NCBI GenBank assembly: GCA_031552995.1
Contig: JAVBMB010000100.1
Location: 1-27,047, forward strand
Reading direction: 5' to 3'
Source of the DNA: JAVBMB01 sp031552995
GTDB lineage: Bacteria; Bacillota; Clostridia; Oscillospirales; Butyricicoccaceae
Length of the DNA stretch: 27,047 bases
Each line of letters begins with the position of its first letter. The first letter of the stretch is position 1. The notes beneath the pieces are model-generated. The model saw only the letters and a list, made by a program, of their open reading frames with translations. It was not told the DNA's origin and made no database searches. Made by a program: the position numbers and the translations under genes. Positions 1 to 7,668 of this stretch are shown here, piece by piece.

Positions 1-17
1 TCCATGAGCCTCCTCGA

Positions 18-1691
18 ATGCCAACCGAAAGTCTGGCTGCGCGCACTTTGAGAGAATGCGCTGTGCTCATTGTTGATGAAGCAACACAGATTTCAAGAGC
101 TGTTTACAAGTTTGTACAGGCTGTTTTGGTTGAGGACGGCGTTATCAAAAAAATCGGTTCGGATGACGAGGTGCTGGCCGCTGCCGGAGACGGCTGCGAA
201 AAAATCGACTGCGAGGGTAAAACCGTTATCCCCGGACTCAATGACTCTCACCAGCATCTCACATTGATCGGAGCAAGGCTGGCGCAGGTCAACATCATGG
301 GTGTCACGTCGATTGACGAGCTTGTTGAGCGCTGCAAGACCTTCATCAAGGAAAACCCGACGGCGGCGAAAAACGGCATACTCAGCACCGGCTGGAACCA
401 AGACCAGTTTACCTCCGGCGAAAAGCGTTATGTTCTGAGACGCGACCTTGACAGGATTTCGACCGACATCCCAATCGTTATGCTGCGCATATGCGGTCAT
501 ATCCTTGCCGCGAACACAAAAGCCATTGAGATGGCCGGACTTGGTAAAGGTTCCCCGCAGTTTGAGGGCGGCCTGTTCGAGTTTGACGAGGACGGGTTCC
601 CCAACGGCTTCTTTGCCGAAAACGCCTGCGGGCCGATTCAAGCCGTCGTGCCGAACTTCACCCCCGAGCAGCAGGAGGAGCTGACAATCCGCGCGATGGA
701 ATACTGTGTGGCGCACGGCCTGACCTCGGTGCAGACGAACGACATCGGGCAGTGCCCGCTTGGCATAGACGGCACATTCGCGCTGATTCATAAAATCTTT
801 GACGAAGGCAAGGCTCTTCTTAGATATCACCACCAGCTTTGCTTCCGCAGTGTTGACGAGTTTGCCGAATACCTCGGCCCGAAAGGCGAGCTGAAGAACG
901 GTAAGTATACCGATGAATGGCTGACACTCGGGCCGCTGAAGCTGTTTAAGGACGGCTCTCTTGGCGCGCGTACAGCAGTGATGACTGAGGAATATCAGGA
1001 TGACCACGGCAACTTCGGCGTTGAGGCGATGAGCGGCGAGCTTAGTGACAGGTTCGTCAAGCTGGCCTCCGACAACGGCATCCAGGTCGTAACACACGCC
1101 ATAGGCGACGGCGCCATAGAGGAGATGCTTGACTCGTATGAGAAGTTCCTGCCCGCCGGCGGCGAAAACCCGCTGAGGCATTCGATTGTTCACTATCAGT
1201 GCCTGCGTCCCGACCTGATAGAGCGCACAGCGAAGCTTGGCGTTCTGGCTCAGGTGCAGCCGGTATTCCTGACGACCGACATATGGGCTGTGCCGTCGCG
1301 CTTTAAGCCGGAGATAAACCGATATTTCCTGGCGTTTAAGACGTTCGCCGAGAAGGGCGTCAATATGTCGTTCGGCTCTGACTCTCCTGTTGAGGACTGC
1401 AACCCGTTCCTTAGCATCTATTGCGCCGTGACGCGCAAGGATGTGTCCGGCAAGCCGGAATCGGGCTTCTATCCCGAGGAGCGCGTCGATGTGCCGTTTG
1501 CCATCGACAGGTTCACCGAGGGCTCGGCGTATGTGCAATTCCAGGAGAAGGTCAAGGGACGTATCAAGGAAGGGTTCCTGGCCGACATGATTGTGCTGGA
1601 CACCGACATATTTACCTGCGAGCCGGACAAGATTAAGGACATACTGCCTACGCTGACTATGGTAGGCGGCAAAACCGTGTATAAGAAATAA
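18..1691 (+). CDS. YtcJ-like metal-dependent amidohydrolase
   Basis: This is a 557-residue amidohydrolase-superfamily enzyme of the YtcJ type (Amidohydro_3), a family of cytoplasmic TIM-barrel hydrolases whose substrates are mostly unknown. Visible marks are the first metal-binding motif HQH at residues 78-80 after VIPGLNDS, the KLFKDGSLGARTA segment, VVTHAIGDGA, and the late SFGSDSPVED segment carrying the catalytic aspartate. The length fits the family (about 530-560). The start is uncertain. The ATG at 18 lacks a clear Shine-Dalgarno sequence, and residues 1-30 do not resemble the usual short beta-strand N-terminus, so TTG 48 or GTG 63 are alternatives, and the true start might even lie left of the window. 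It converges on the metallo-beta-lactamase gene. The family is secure; the substrate cannot be told. Confidence 0.88.
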   Translation: MPTESLAARTLRECAVLIVDEATQISRAVYKFVQAVLVEDGVIKKIGSDDEVLAAAGDGCEKIDCEGKTVIPGLNDSHQHLTLIGARLAQVNIMGVTSIDELVERCKTFIKENPTAAKNGILSTGWNQDQFTSGEKRYVLRRDLDRISTDIPIVMLRICGHILAANTKAIEMAGLGKGSPQFEGGLFEFDEDGFPNGFFAENACGPIQAVVPNFTPEQQEELTIRAMEYCVAHGLTSVQTNDIGQCPLGIDGTFALIHKIFDEGKALLRYHHQLCFRSVDEFAEYLGPKGELKNGKYTDEWLTLGPLKLFKDGSLGARTAVMTEEYQDDHGNFGVEAMSGELSDRFVKLASDNGIQVVTHAIGDGAIEEMLDSYEKFLPAGGENPLRHSIVHYQCLRPDLIERTAKLGVLAQVQPVFLTTDIWAVPSRFKPEINRYFLAFKTFAEKGVNMSFGSDSPVEDCNPFLSIYCAVTRKDVSGKPESGFYPEERVDVPFAIDRFTEGSAYVQFQEKVKGRIKEGFLADMIVLDTDIFTCEPDKIKDILPTLTMVGGKTVYKK

Positions 1692-1740
1692 TGTAAAGTT
1701 TATTGCCTTTACAGTTTTTTCTTGGTTTTATGCAAAACAC

Positions 1741-1766
1741 AGCGCCCGGGCATGTGCCTGGGCGCT
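1741..1766 (+). terminator. hairpin, likely terminator of the amidohydrolase gene
   Basis: A 12-bp stem, agcgcccgggca against tgcctgggcgct, with one G-U pair and a 2-base gap (so a few central pairs must open to form the loop). It lies 50 bases after the amidohydrolase stop codon. No good T-run follows, so it could also be only a mRNA 3'-end stabiliser. The first nine bases match the left arm of the 1943-1974 hairpin. Confidence 0.5.
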
Positions 1767-1911
1767 CAGCTTGTCGAATAGTAGAGTGCGCTCTGCCTTT
1801 ACGTGAGCCATCAGATTTTCCACGGACATGTGCCGGAGAAAATCACCTTAACCCACTTATTTTTACGCATGAAATGAGTGAAATCCGGCCCGCAGGCGGG
1901 ACCGGCTAAAT

Positions 1912-1939
1912 GCCTGAAAACCACGCAGGGTTTTCAGGC
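1912..1939 (-). terminator. inverted repeat downstream of the metallo-beta-lactamase gene
   Basis: A perfect 11-bp stem, gcctgaaaacc against ggttttcaggc, with a 6-base loop. It lies downstream of the minus-strand ribonuclease gene, directly after the 1943-1974 hairpin in that reading direction. It is a plausible second termination or 3'-end element. Confidence 0.45.
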
Positions 1940-1942
1940 AGC

Positions 1943-1974
1943 CACAGCGCCCGGTCACTTGACCGGGCGCTGTG
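1943..1974. terminator. long GC-rich hairpin, likely bidirectional terminator
   Basis: A perfect 15-bp inverted repeat: cacagcgcccggtca, two bases, then its complement. It is followed on the plus strand by ttttgtgttt and sits 22 bases beyond the minus-strand ribonuclease stop. Position and strength suit a terminator shared by the two convergent genes. Confidence 0.6.
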
Positions 1975-1996
1975 TTTTGTGTTTAGATATATGGCG

Positions 1997-3589
1997 TTAT
2001 CTGTTCCACTTCTCGATAAGCGCGCGGATATTGTCGGCAAACCTTGCGAGGTCTTTGTTCGTCCCTCCCCTATTGCGCTCAATAACTTCCATAAGCTGCC
2101 TGCCGACATTGAAAAGCTTTGCAAAGGCATCGGTCTCTTTTGAAAGGGAAGGCTGCTTCTTGGGCGGCGTAATGCCGGGGGCGGTGACGCAATCCTGCAG
2201 CAGGTCATATTCTTCGGTGTAAAGCGGCGCGTGAGCCGCAAAACCCTGCTCAGTCAGCGTCTGGACAAATTGCTCGGTCACCTGCTCCTCTCCGTGGACG
2301 ACAAAGACATGCTGCGGCTTGGGCGAGTAGGCGTTTATCCATTCAAGCAGGCCGGTGCGGTCGGCGTGGCCGGACAGGCCTTTGAAGTTTACGAGGCGGG
2401 CGCGGACGGCAATTTCCTCGCCGAACAACTTGACGCGGCTTGCGCCGTCGAGCAAGTGCCGGCCGAAACTTCCGACCGCCTGGAAACCGACGAACACAAC
2501 CGCGCATTCCTTACGCCACAGGTTGTGCTTTAGATGATGGCGGATGCGACCCGCGTCGCACATGCCGGAAGCCGAGATAATAACTTTAGGCACTTTGTCG
2601 GCATTGAGCAGGCGCGATTCATCGACGCTTTCGCACAGCTTCAGGTTCGGGAATGTGAACATGCTGACCCCGTCCTTTACAAGGTCAACGGCGTCGTCAT
2701 CTATATATCCGGTGAGGTCGCCGGCGAAAATGCCGGTTGCTGCTTTGGCAAGCGGACTGTCGACATACACATGAAAATCCGGCAGGCTGGTGACAAGCCC
2801 GCGCTCTTTGATTTCCCTGATGAAATACAGCAGCTCCTGCGTTCTGCCGACTGCAAAGGACGGAATGATGACGTTTCCGCCGCCGGCAAATGTCTCGTCG
2901 AGGATTTTTGCCAGCCCCTCGGTGTAGCCGCCCTCCCCCTCGTGGTCGCGGTCGCCGTATGTGCTCTCCATGATGACGAAATCGGCATCGGCAACCTTCT
3001 GCGGGTCACGAATAATCGGCTGATGCTTGTTGCCGATATCACCAGAAAAAACGAGCTTTTTTGTCTGCCCTGCCTCGGTTGCCCACACATGGGCATACGC
3101 AGAGCCAAGCAGATGGCCGGCGTCGGTGAACATCAGCTCGAGGCCGGGAAATATCTTTATCTTTTGATTGTAATCCACACTGTCAAGCATGGCGATGGCG
3201 GCTTCGGCGTCCTCCATTGTGTAAAGCGGTTCAACCGGGTCTTTGCCGGCGCGTTTGCCTTTTTGGTTCTCCCACGCGGCATCGCTCTCCTGAATATGGG
3301 CACTGTCGCGCAGCATGATTTCCAGCAGCTCGGCTGTGAGGCGAGTTGTGTACACCTTGCCGCGAAAGCCCTCCTTGACAAGAAGCGGCAGACGGCCGGA
3401 ATGGTCGATATGCGCATGGGTGATAACGAGGCAATCTATACTCGATGCGGCAAACGGCAGCCGGTCGTCGTCAACCTCGTCCCTGCCCTGCTTCATGCCG
3501 CAATCGATGAGCAGGCGCTTGCCGTTTGCTTCCAGCATATGGCAGCTGCCTGTGACCTGACGGGCCGCTCCGCAGAAAATAAGCTTCAT
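1997..3589 (-). CDS. MBL-fold beta-CASP metallohydrolase (predicted ribonuclease)
   Basis: This 530-residue protein belongs to the metallo-beta-lactamase beta-CASP family (YSH1/CPSF73-like, COG1236), whose bacterial members are predicted or shown RNases. The metal-binding motif HAHIDH is at residues 58-63, with further ligands at H159 (DAGH) and D184 (SGDIG). The beta-CASP domain follows with DSPLAKAATG (about 277-286), SASGMCDAG (339-347) and the final LSGHAD (405-410, His408). Residues after about 450 form an extra C-terminal tail. The ATG at 3589 is preceded by agaggt and by a consensus-like promoter at 3631-3659. It is transcribed alone and converges on the amidohydrolase. Family assignment is firm; the RNA substrate is unknown. 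Confidence 0.92.
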   Translation of the reverse strand: MKLIFCGAARQVTGSCHMLEANGKRLLIDCGMKQGRDEVDDDRLPFAASSIDCLVITHAHIDHSGRLPLLVKEGFRGKVYTTRLTAELLEIMLRDSAHIQESDAAWENQKGKRAGKDPVEPLYTMEDAEAAIAMLDSVDYNQKIKIFPGLELMFTDAGHLLGSAYAHVWATEAGQTKKLVFSGDIGNKHQPIIRDPQKVADADFVIMESTYGDRDHEGEGGYTEGLAKILDETFAGGGNVIIPSFAVGRTQELLYFIREIKERGLVTSLPDFHVYVDSPLAKAATGIFAGDLTGYIDDDAVDLVKDGVSMFTFPNLKLCESVDESRLLNADKVPKVIISASGMCDAGRIRHHLKHNLWRKECAVVFVGFQAVGSFGRHLLDGASRVKLFGEEIAVRARLVNFKGLSGHADRTGLLEWINAYSPKPQHVFVVHGEEQVTEQFVQTLTEQGFAAHAPLYTEEYDLLQDCVTAPGITPPKKQPSLSKETDAFAKLFNVGRQLMEVIERNRGGTNKDLARFADNIRALIEKWNR

Positions 3590-3630
3590 ACTGTTTTACC
3601 TCTTTTTCGTCCGAAATAATGAACGATTTT

Positions 3631-3659
3631 ATTTTATCATATTTTACGATGAATGACAA
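3631..3659 (-). promoter_or_regulatory. sigma-A-type promoter of the beta-CASP ribonuclease gene
   Basis: On the minus strand TTGTCA (3659-3654) and TAAAAT (3636-3631) are separated by exactly 17 bases, about 42 bases upstream of the start codon. The rest of the 288-base gap up to the tRNA holds only the tRNA promoter. Confidence 0.7.
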
Positions 3660-3835
3660 ACAGCATGAAAAAAAATATATGTCCGCGGAAGAGAAGCCTG
3701 ACATACGGCATAGCATCAATTACCGGAATCTTCTGCCGGCATCGCAAGGCAGGCTTACACGGCGCTTTTATTATCTGCGCCACGATTTGATATTGCGAAT
3801 ATACGGATGAATGAAAACATTTTTGATAGAAAGTA

Positions 3836-3864
3836 TTGAAAAGAGCCACTCGTTGTGTTATCAT
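3836..3864 (+). promoter_or_regulatory. sigma-A-type promoter of tRNA-Pro
   Basis: TTGAAA (3836-3841) and TATCAT (3859-3864) with a 17-base spacer, ending 13 bases before the mature 5' end of tRNA-Pro. Confidence 0.75.
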
Positions 3865-3877
3865 ATCTCTTGCACAG

Positions 3878-3954
3878 CCGGGTGTGGCGCAGCTTGGTAG
3901 CGCGCTTGACTGGGGGTCAAGAGGCCGCAGGTTCAAGTCCTGTCACTCGGACCA
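3878..3954 (+). tRNA. tRNA-Pro (anticodon GGG)
   Basis: The cloverleaf can be drawn by hand. The acceptor CCGGGTG pairs with CACTCGG (one G-U). The anticodon stem is CTTGA/TCAAG around loop CTGGGGG, giving anticodon GGG. The T arm is GCAGG-TTCAAGT-CCTGT. An encoded ACCA end closes the 77-base gene. It reads proline codon CCC (and CCU). It has its own promoter and is followed by a hairpin at 3963-3995. Mobile-element debris starts directly downstream. Confidence 0.95.
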
Positions 3955-3962
3955 TGCGGAGT

Positions 3963-3995
3963 GTCCTTGTGGGATTTAAGAAATCTCATAAGGGC
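3963..3995 (+). terminator. hairpin downstream of tRNA-Pro
   Basis: A 15-bp stem (with a few G-U pairs), gtccttgtgggattt against aaatctcataagggc, with a 3-base loop. It starts 9 bases after the tRNA CCA end. The U-tract is poor, so it may be a terminator or a 3'-processing signal. The arm ends resemble the 15621-15662 inverted repeat. Confidence 0.55.
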
Positions 3996-4002
3996 ATTTC
4001 GC

Positions 4003-4419
4003 TTATACAGCCCTTTTTTCCGGGGAGTAGCATAACGCTACTCCTTTTCGCGTTTCAAGCAGAATATCAAAATCCGGTATGCTATCCCAATCAGGCACAT
4101 CAAACGCGCCGATGCAGTTGTAAAAGATTTTGACCTCCTGCGAGATTTCACCGTTGACGCGCTCGGCGTGGTATACGTCGATGTGTTCGATCAGTTCCGC
4201 CACCATGCGTTGTGTCACTTCCTGCGCGTCCGTGTATTTGCGGACAGTTTCCAAAAACATATCGGCGGTAATGAGTTGGCCTGTGTCTTTTTTCAGATCG
4301 GAGCGCAGCGACTTGATCCGCTTGCCGATTTCGCCCTGCTCCTCCTCAAACTTTTTCGCCATCTTGGAAAACCGCTCGTCTGTAATTTTTCCGCTGGCGT
4401 TATCCTCCGACAACTTTTG
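4003..4419 (-). pseudogene. C-terminal remnant of a large serine recombinase (DUF4368 type)
   Basis: About 138 residues match the end of Tn4451/TnpX-like large serine recombinases. A coiled-coil stretch begins near EDNASGKITDERF and is followed by the C-terminal DUF4368-like part with AELIEHIDVYH and VNGEISQEVKIFYN. Complete enzymes have about 500-550 residues with a resolvase catalytic domain and zinc ribbon, none of which is present. An in-frame stop lies right before the fragment, and the only possible start is a TTG at 4413 without a ribosome binding site. It is therefore a 5'-deleted relic that marks a former integrated element beside tRNA-Pro. The family is clear from the motifs; the exact element is not. 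Confidence 0.75.
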
Positions 4420-4443
4420 TCAAGGAGGTTTGTCAAAAAAATA

Positions 4444-4471
4444 TGCGCTCACCGATATAAACGTGAGCGCA
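4444..4471. repeat. inverted repeat, possible terminator
   Basis: A perfect 9-bp stem, tgcgctcac against gtgagcgca, with a 10-base loop, followed on the plus strand by an AT-rich tract. There is no adjacent intact gene whose transcript it would end, so it may be left over from the mobile element. Confidence 0.45.
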
Positions 4472-4483
4472 CACAATTTTAAC

Positions 4484-4507
4484 ATAAAAAAACGGTGCGA
4501 TCGCACC
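4484..4507 (-). terminator. minus-strand terminator-like palindrome
   Basis: The perfect palindrome ggtgcgatcgcacc (4494-4507) is followed on the minus strand by G and seven T residues, the form of a short intrinsic terminator. No intact minus-strand gene lies upstream of it, so it may be a relic. Confidence 0.45.
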
Positions 4508-4682
4508 TCGACATTTTCCAAAAGATAGTAAAAAATAAAGCCCCTTGATTTCTCAAATCAATTGTATATATACATTACCATGCAAATGGCAACCTGTCAA
4601 GCATTTTCGAGAAAAACTTCATACGCACGAGATTATCCAGATACACAGCATTGCTATGGTACGCGACTGCGGAATAAAGCGT

Positions 4683-4711
4683 TTTACATGATATGCAGCT
4701 TCAGATATAAT
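4683..4711 (+). promoter_or_regulatory. sigma-A-type promoter of the ABC transporter operon
   Basis: TTTACA (4683-4688) and TATAAT (4706-4711) with a 17-base spacer. The in-frame ATG at 4710 falls inside the -10 box and so cannot be the start codon, which supports the ATG at 4752. Confidence 0.8.
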
Positions 4712-4751
4712 GAGTTGGTATAGTGTCAAGGGGTTAAAGGAGAGCGGATAT

Positions 4752-5726
4752 ATGATTGAATTGCAAAACATCAATAAGACTTTCCGGGTTGCCAAAAGGC
4801 AAGCTGGGTTCAGCCGTGCTGTTAAGGCGTTGTTTTCACGCGAATATACGCTTGTTCACGCTCTCGATGATGTCAGCTTTAGCATTAAAGACGGTGAGAT
4901 GGTTGGCTATATTGGACCTAATGGAGCAGGGAAAAGCACTACCATCAAGATAATGTGCGGCATCCTCACTCCCGATTCCGGCAAATGTATTATTAACGGG
5001 CGTACCCCCTGGAAAGAGCGTAAAAGTCACGTCCGAGATATAGGGGTTGTTTTCGGGCAGCGTAGTCAACTTTGGTGGGATGTGCCCGTAATCGACAGCT
5101 TTGAGCTTATCAAAGACATATATAAAGTTAATCCAAGCGAGTATAAAAGGAATCACGACGAACTTGTTGAACTTCTGGATTTGAGCGAAATCATTAAAAC
5201 GCCCACCCGCAGCCTTAGTCTTGGGCAGCGTATGCGTTGTGAAATAGCAGCATCATTACTCCATAGTCCCAAGATTTTGTTTCTGGACGAGCCAACGATC
5301 GGCTTGGACGCTATTTCTAAAATAGCGGTTCGACAGTTCATCAAAAAGCTGAATGCAGAAAAAAAGACTACTGTAATTCTAACAACACATGATATGCAGG
5401 ATATCGAAGCTTTGACTGAAAGAATTATCCTAATCGGTAAAGGCAGTATCCTGCTTGATAGCAATTTACATGAACTAAAAAAACGGATTTCAACGCAAAA
5501 AACTTTAACGGTGGATTTTGTTGGCATTGCGCCGCCGGTAAATCCCGATTGGACTGTTGTTGATTCGCGCGAGGGTCGTTTATCAATCCGTTTTGATTCT
5601 ACGATTTTTTCTGTATCGGATGTAATAACCCATATATCACAAAACTCGGTCATTCAAGATGTCTCTGTTAGCAGTATAACCTCCGAGGAAATGGTCGCGG
5701 GTTTATATACGGAGTACAAAATATGA
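4752..5726 (+). CDS. ABC-2 type transporter ATP-binding protein
   Basis: This 324-residue ATPase is of the ABC-2 exporter class (NatA/DrrA-like). It energises export of an unknown substrate through a membrane partner. The Walker A motif GPNGAGKST, a Q-loop in FGQRSQLWWD, the signature LSLGQRMRCE, Walker B ILFLDEP and the switch histidine in LTTHDMQD are all present. A long N-terminal insert before LDDVSF is typical of the subgroup whose partners are ABC-2 permeases of about 260 residues. The start at 4752 has aaaggag 7-8 bases upstream and lies downstream of the promoter at 4683-4711. The stop overlaps the permease start by 4 bases (ATGA). The permease is truncated, so the ATPase probably has no working partner here. 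Confidence 0.92.
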   Translation: MIELQNINKTFRVAKRQAGFSRAVKALFSREYTLVHALDDVSFSIKDGEMVGYIGPNGAGKSTTIKIMCGILTPDSGKCIINGRTPWKERKSHVRDIGVVFGQRSQLWWDVPVIDSFELIKDIYKVNPSEYKRNHDELVELLDLSEIIKTPTRSLSLGQRMRCEIAASLLHSPKILFLDEPTIGLDAISKIAVRQFIKKLNAEKKTTVILTTHDMQDIEALTERIILIGKGSILLDSNLHELKKRISTQKTLTVDFVGIAPPVNPDWTVVDSREGRLSIRFDSTIFSVSDVITHISQNSVIQDVSVSSITSEEMVAGLYTEYKI

Positions 5727-5932
5727 GTACATACTTATCACTTGTCAAAATGCGATTTATCAATGGATTGCAATATAGAGCGGCAGCTTTGGCGGGTATT
5801 GCTACTCAATTCGGTTTTGGTTTTATGTTTATTTCTCAATACTTGGCGTTTTATCGTACAAATCCGTCAGCCTTTCCAATGGAAATATCTCAGGTGGTTT
5901 CTTATATTTGGATACAGCAGGCGTTTGCCTAA
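5723..5932 (+). pseudogene. truncated ABC-2 permease
   Basis: The first 69 residues of an ABC-2 membrane subunit. A short cytosolic N-terminus is followed by hydrophobic segments and ends at YIWIQQAFA. Relatives run on for about another 190 residues after a similar point. The frame stops where the sequence changes character around 5926-5932. Start codon and ATPase stop overlap as in an intact operon, so the gene was once complete and lost its 3' part by deletion, insertion or a rearrangement. The product could hold only one or two membrane helices and is unlikely to work. Confidence 0.75.
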
Positions 5933-7307
5933 TTACACGCATCGCAGTGGACTCGTCAATGAAAAGATCGGGGCGGAGCATTTTATCTCACCCGACCATC
6001 AGCTTTATAATGTGGCTCAAAAGGTCACGCAAACAATCATAGATCAATCGCCAAATTCAAAGATGGCTCAAAAATTGGCGGAGTATGATCCTGCAACTGC
6101 GGTGTTCGAGGAATCTCCTGCCTATGTGTATGAGCAGCGGGATTTATCCTATTACCTTGACGGCACTACAAAACTCGCGGGCTCGTACGCGTTTGTTTAC
6201 GAAGGCAACACCATGTCCGTTAAGTTTGATTTTGGTCGGCCTGCCGGAAACGATCCAATAGATGCGGTTGCTCTTTATGAGGAGCATCGTGCAAATATCC
6301 AAAGCCTGAAAAAGCAAGGATTTCATGAAGACACGATTAATATGCTTATGGACGCAGTGAATGAAGCGTTTGTCAATATGCAATGCAGCGGGCTTGAAGG
6401 GCAATTGATGACCTTTAATCGGGGAATGAGTCGCGACCAGGCAAAGCAGGTGGCAAAGTCTTTTTTCGAAGAATATGTTCGCGCCCGCAACGGCGCAGGC
6501 TCTATGGAAAGCGCAATGATAACCGCAGGAAATGTCTTGAAAAGTCGCGGCTTGATGGACGCCCGGGTTGATGTGACCACATCAGACTCAAGAAAAGTCG
6601 GGTCGTCACAAAGAGAAATCGATGCGATTGACGAGCTCGATGCGTATGTTGCCGCATCACCGGAGCATCAAAAGAGAATGGCCGAGATGGCGGCATTCAA
6701 ACCGCTTGATGTTAATGCGATTAAGGATACGACAACGTGGGACCCATCGGAAACCCACATGCAAAATATTGATTACCTCAATAGGTTGGATTACTCAAAA
6801 AACACCACCATGAGCGACATTGAAAAAGAAGCACGTTCCTTGTCAATCGTTTTCCGTGTGCGCGGCGATCAGATGATTGATTACGCCAAGCGGTATGAGG
6901 AGATAATGGGACAGCTCGATAGCAAGCTGAGTAGTGGTGAAATTTCGTCGGAGCATTATGACCGTTACCGCACCGACCTCGACACAGCCTTTATTAAGAC
7001 GCACAATCTGAACATTAAAGGGCAGGCCGAGGCTGCGGGTCTGAGCGAGAAAAAGGCGACAGAGCTGGCGGAGGCGTTTTCCAAAGAGTACATCAAGCTC
7101 CGTGGTCAGGCCAACCCGGATGAAATCGACGCGGCAAAAATCGCGAGCGCCGCGATTAAAAATCTCGCGGCACAAGGCTGGCCGGAGTTTTCACTGTATT
7201 CATCCGAGAACAGGGCAACGGTCAGCGGCAGCGACCCTTGGTACGCGATGATGTCCGAGGACGCACTGTATTGGCAAAGCAAGCCACAGCCCTACGCGTA
7301 TTGGTAG
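5933..7307 (+). pseudogene. 5'-truncated unknown protein with two internal repeats
   Basis: I do not recognise this protein. The open frame formally begins at 5742 by running out of frame through the permease fragment, but sequence of its own starts at about 5933, with no in-frame ATG until MAQKLAEYD near 6063 and no ribosome binding site. About 458 residues remain, mostly hydrophilic and helical, with no signal peptide or membrane segment. Two blocks of about 95 residues resemble each other (numbered from 5742, about 177-272 and 383-482). Both share an AF-GQ-G-S pattern, then (S/A)F-(E/K)EY-(R/K)-R and A-I-L-G. The C-terminus is rich in Tyr, Trp and Pro. It lies against a conjugative-element fragment and may be mobile-element cargo. 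Confidence 0.5.
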
Positions 7308-7446
7308 AGAGGCCCGTCGTGATTTTTTTTCGTGATGTTCAGCGTATATGAGAAACAAAAAGCAAGGCAGTCTTGGTTGACTTCCTTGCTTTTTTCCGTC
7401 TGTTAGCTGTCTGTTTCGTTGTTTTTGTTGTCCGGCACTTGCTTCC

Positions 7447-7587
7447 TTATGCACCCTGCCCATTTGCGCCCGGATTGTCTGACCCGTACCCCTCCAAAAG
7501 GTTGATAACGCCCCATACGGCAAGGCCCGCGCCGAGCGCGACAACAAGGGTTTCCAGTGTTCCAATAGCACTTGTAAAGAATGACAT
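7447..7587 (-). pseudogene. truncated Maff2-family mobile-element membrane protein
   Basis: A 46-residue frame beginning MSFFTSAIGTLETLVV, then LGAGLAVWGVINLLEGYG. This matches the start of Maff2 proteins, small two-helix membrane proteins found right after virD4 in Tn1549-like conjugative elements. Full-length members have about 65-70 residues with a second helix after NPGAKSQG. Here the frame stops after NPGANGQGA and the second helix is absent. The start at 7587 has an excellent site (ggaggt, 8 bases upstream). It follows the coupling-protein gene on the same strand, as expected. The break coincides with the left edge of the conjugative fragment. It is shorter than common gene-calling cut-offs. 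Confidence 0.7.
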
Positions 7588-7612
7588 ATAGTTGTACCTC
7601 CATAATCTTTTG

Positions 7613-7640
7613 ATATAAAAAGCCGCCCTGATCGGCGGCT
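7613..7640 (-). terminator. terminator-like hairpin between virD4 and maff2
   Basis: The stem agccgcc/ggcggct with a 6-base loop is followed on the minus strand by ttttta. It lies between the coupling protein and Maff2, so it would end or attenuate transcription inside the transfer operon. Confidence 0.6.
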
Positions 7641-7641
7641 G

Positions 7642-7668
7642 TACCTCTGGACAAAATGTCCAGAGGTA
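7642..7668 (-). repeat. inverted repeat copy 1, directly after the virD4 stop
   Basis: A perfect 12-bp inverted repeat, tacctctggaca with a 3-base loop and its complement, begins on the base next to the coupling-protein stop codon. A near-identical repeat lies at 9982-10010, directly after the DUF6674-like gene. Confidence 0.85.

Larger units (their letters stand above)
1692..1996. other. hairpin-rich gap between convergent genes
   Basis: No credible gene is seen here. The short frames lack Shine-Dalgarno sequences and overlap palindromes. The stretch holds three strong inverted repeats (listed separately) and a weaker one around 1887-1906. Because the flanking genes converge, transcription termination in both directions is the simplest role. 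Confidence 0.7.
4420..4751. other. non-coding stretch between recombinase relic and ABC operon
   Basis: No gene is seen. It contains two inverted repeats (4444-4471 and 4494-4507) and the promoter of the ABC transporter at 4683-4711. The remainder is AT-rich and featureless. Confidence 0.6.

Noticed and set aside
93..1538. Long minus-strand open frame (481 codons) opposite the amidohydrolase
   Set aside because: Arg/Val/Leu-rich translation without family character, exactly antisense to a gene with clear catalytic motifs; a GC-driven shadow.
2534..3619. Long plus-strand open frame (361 codons) opposite the beta-CASP gene
   Set aside because: It is antisense to a well-supported ribonuclease, has no ribosome binding site and no recognisable domain.
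4710..4751. ATG at 4710 as start of the ABC ATPase
   Set aside because: The codon overlaps the -10 box TATAAT and lacks a ribosome site; ATG 4752 has aaaggag and fits the family.
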